A DNA stretch of 64,000 nt, taken from Bacteroides bouchesdurhonensis. GTDB taxonomy: Bacteria > Bacteroidota > Bacteroidia > Bacteroidales > Bacteroidaceae. The notes below the pieces were generated by a model. That model ran no database searches. It had not been told where the DNA came from and saw only the letters and a list, made by a program, of their open reading frames with translations. A program made the position numbers and the translations under genes. Below, piece after piece: positions 62,383-64,000 of the stretch. The stretch spans positions 3,326,577 to 3,390,576 of the forward strand of contig NZ_LT707006.1 of the NCBI RefSeq assembly GCF_900155865.1, given 5' to 3'. How positions within the stretch are numbered: position 1 is the first letter of the stretch; every line of letters begins with the position of its first letter.

Positions 62383-63411
62383 TTAGTCTCTTAATAACTC
62401 CAATATGTAGTTTTTTAAAGAATTGTAGTTTTCATCCCAATTATGATATTCTTTAACATAATTATATAACAAATCAACTTTCATACTAGCTTCTTCAGGC
62501 TTTGAAATGATCTCGTCTATTGCCTTTATCAGACTTTCTGCATCTGTATATGTATAAAAACAATCTGGTATATCTTTAAATGCCCAGAAGTTGTGAGGTT
62601 CTCCAATTGTAGGACATTTATAGGCAAATCCATCAAGCATCTTATTAAGAATGCCTGCGTGTTTTGGCATAATCATAAGATTGATGTCAATTTGGTCAAA
62701 GTACTCTTTCAAGTCCTTTACTTCGCCTATACACTTTATATTTTCATATTTGCCAAAGTAGTCTTTTTGAAACTGGTTCATACCTCTACCACATATCCTG
62801 AGTTCTATATTGGGGTTCATTTTTACTACATTTTTCCATACATACTCTAAAAAACATCGCTTTTCACGTCCAACAATTCCACTGTTCCAGCTAGACAAAA
62901 AACCAAGGATTATCTTCCCATCTTTGATTCTCTCAGCTTTGCTTACTGAAGGAAGATTTACACCATTTTGTATTACCATTATTTTGTTGGATGCATTCTT
63001 TCCAATTATTCTGTCGAAATAACTCTTATCACTATATGACACAAGCATAACCCTTTTATATCGATTAAAGACAAGTTTCTCCAAGAAACGATCTTGAATA
63101 TACCTTAGATAATCAATGTTTCTGTCTTTGAACGACAATATTTTTTTCCCTTTGAAATAGTGGTATTGTGACAAGTCAATAAGCGAAATAGCATCTACCA
63201 TTAACGATAATTGGCACTTCGATTTATCTCTTTTCATTACATCAATAGGTTCCAACAAACCATAAGGCAATATGATATCGTAATTCATCGCTTCATCTAT
63301 ATTGTCAATCATTGGTATATCAACACTAGGGAACTTCTTCTGAATGTTTTCAAAAATCACCCTAATACCTGTTGGTTTGAGATCACGTGAATAAAAGCAT
63401 AAAGTTTTCAT
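62383..63411 (-). CDS. Glycosyltransferase (GT4-like)
   Basis: 342 residues. The opening LCFYSRDLKPTGIRVIFENI and the C-domain with GKIILGFLSSWNSG, ELRICGRGMNQFQ, IKCIGEVKDLKEYF and GILNKMLDGFAYKCPTIGEP suggest a GT-B glycosyltransferase. The usual EX7E is weak. Role: adds one sugar to the repeat unit. Confidence 0.75.
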   Translation of the reverse strand: MKTLCFYSRDLKPTGIRVIFENIQKKFPSVDIPMIDNIDEAMNYDIILPYGLLEPIDVMKRDKSKCQLSLMVDAISLIDLSQYHYFKGKKILSFKDRNIDYLRYIQDRFLEKLVFNRYKRVMLVSYSDKSYFDRIIGKNASNKIMVIQNGVNLPSVSKAERIKDGKIILGFLSSWNSGIVGREKRCFLEYVWKNVVKMNPNIELRICGRGMNQFQKDYFGKYENIKCIGEVKDLKEYFDQIDINLMIMPKHAGILNKMLDGFAYKCPTIGEPHNFWAFKDIPDCFYTYTDAESLIKAIDEIISKPEEASMKVDLLYNYVKEYHNWDENYNSLKNYILELLRD

Positions 63412-63449
63412 ATAACAGATGCTGATTAGATGTATATTTGACCAAGGAT

Positions 63450-64000
63450 TTATACAAGTTTTTTATAATAATATTTTGCTATCATGATTTTTATAATGAT
63501 AGAGACTATAGATGACATAAAAAGAGAATCAATAAAAAAAGAAAAGGACCTAGCAAACACTAGAGTATAAAAGAAGAAAAAAAGAATTAATCTGAAAGGA
63601 GGCCTTGCTAGCATTTTTCTATTGTTATCACCGTAGAAACACATAAAGACATAAATTGCTACGAGGATAAAACACATAGGATAACCTCCCCATAACAACC
63701 CGTCACATAATCCTGTAACTCCAGAAGAGTGATGTACATTTTCGGGAACGCCATCAATCACTCTGGTCATATATGCAGAACCACCTCTTAGCCCCAACAG
63801 CATTGGAACATTTGAGAAATCAAAACTCCACATATCATTATCAATAACATCTTTTACTTTTACATAATAAATACCCGTCAAAAATGTACGTATATATAAA
63901 GAGGAGTTATCTTCATTTGTATTGCCTGCCTTTTTCACTGTGCTCATTAAATTTTCGACAGTCAACTGACCCGAATCGCGTGCTTGCTCAATAATAGGAT
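63450..64000 (-). CDS. wzy: O-antigen/capsule polymerase-like membrane protein (Wzy-like), C-terminal part
   Basis: The frame is open to the right edge, so the start lies outside the window; a TTG at 63965 is not a natural start. The visible 183 residues have a large extracytoplasmic loop (residues like FDFSNVPMLLGLRGGSAYMT and VPENVHHSSGVTGL) followed by three or four membrane helices (CFILVAIYVFMCFYG and LILFFFFYTLVFARSFSF). The layout of a long loop before the final helices is typical of Wzy polymerases, which are otherwise hard to recognise. Gene symbol is provisional. Confidence 0.65.
   Translation of the reverse strand, partial: PIIEQARDSGQLTVENLMSTVKKAGNTNEDNSSLYIRTFLTGIYYVKVKDVIDNDMWSFDFSNVPMLLGLRGGSAYMTRVIDGVPENVHHSSGVTGLCDGLLWGGYPMCFILVAIYVFMCFYGDNNRKMLARPPFRLILFFFFYTLVFARSFSFFIDSLFMSSIVSIIIKIMIAKYYYKKLV

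Overview
The window is chromosomal DNA of a gut Bacteroides (Bacteroidota), probably near B. thetaiotaomicron, B. ovatus or B. xylanisolvens. This rests on AT-rich intergenic DNA, repeated use of the Bacteroides promoter form (TTTG or TTG about 19-21 bases before TAnnTTTG), few clear Shine-Dalgarno sites, many SPI and SPII secreted proteins, and family-typical genes: a 'smalltalk' peptide, an HU-like HIG protein, DUF4855, PCMD and WbuC. Species is inferred from recalled family resemblance, not from a search.

Layout. (1) 1-7556: a surface and periplasmic hydrolase region. It holds two tandem calcineurin-type phosphoesterases (the first cut by the window edge), a decayed DUF5009 acyltransferase, two SGNH esterases, a large nested palindrome between convergent genes, a DUF4855 lipoprotein and a GDPD-DUF1080 fusion. 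(2) 7827-15033: a four-gene catabolic operon (FAD oxidoreductase, Tat-exported DUF4434-like protein, MFS sugar porter, AGE epimerase) divergent from a ROK regulator. The distal part of the operon is much more GC-rich than the proximal part. (3) 15034-20325: a tRNA-Thr(CGT), a complete ISL3/ISAon1-like element with an 8-bp target duplication, two unknown genes, and a frameshifted ISAs1-like element. (4) 20598-27802: a membrane-anchored nuclease, mltG, iorA-iorB-paaK for aryl keto-acid metabolism, xpt and an EFR1 flavodoxin-ferredoxin. (5) 27815-36749: a 6S/Bacteroidales-1 RNA downstream of rplT, the thrS-infC-rpmI-rplT cluster, a large TPR protein, pdf, ruvX and ompA. (6) 36006-39411: two YjbH-like proteins flanking a lipoprotein with a His-Gly tail.

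(7) 39738-47273 is the most interesting block. A single tight operon runs cysQ - DASS sulfate transporter - cysC - cysD - cysN - sulfotransferase - PCMD protein. It imports sulfate, activates it to PAPS, transfers the sulfonate to an acceptor and removes PAP. No reductive sulfate assimilation gene is present. The layout matches what is known of the B. thetaiotaomicron steroid and bile-acid sulfonation locus (BT_0416-type sulfotransferase).

(8) 47526-53178: a SPOR lipoprotein, an SDR, a DEAD-box helicase, a YtxH/holin-like envelope operon, HU plus smalltalk, and two decayed accessory genes (an AAA-ATPase/PD-(D/E)XK gene and an AbiEii-type nucleotidyltransferase beside an intact DUF6922 gene). 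(9) 53193-64000: the 3' half of a capsule/exopolysaccharide locus on the minus strand. It carries a Wzy-like polymerase (cut by the edge), glycosyltransferases, a TupA-like ATP-grasp, a PIG-L deacetylase, an initiating sugar transferase, a LysA-like PLP decarboxylase, a second ATP-grasp, an epimerase and WbuC. No CRISPR array, rRNA, intact prophage or SusC/SusD pair was seen.
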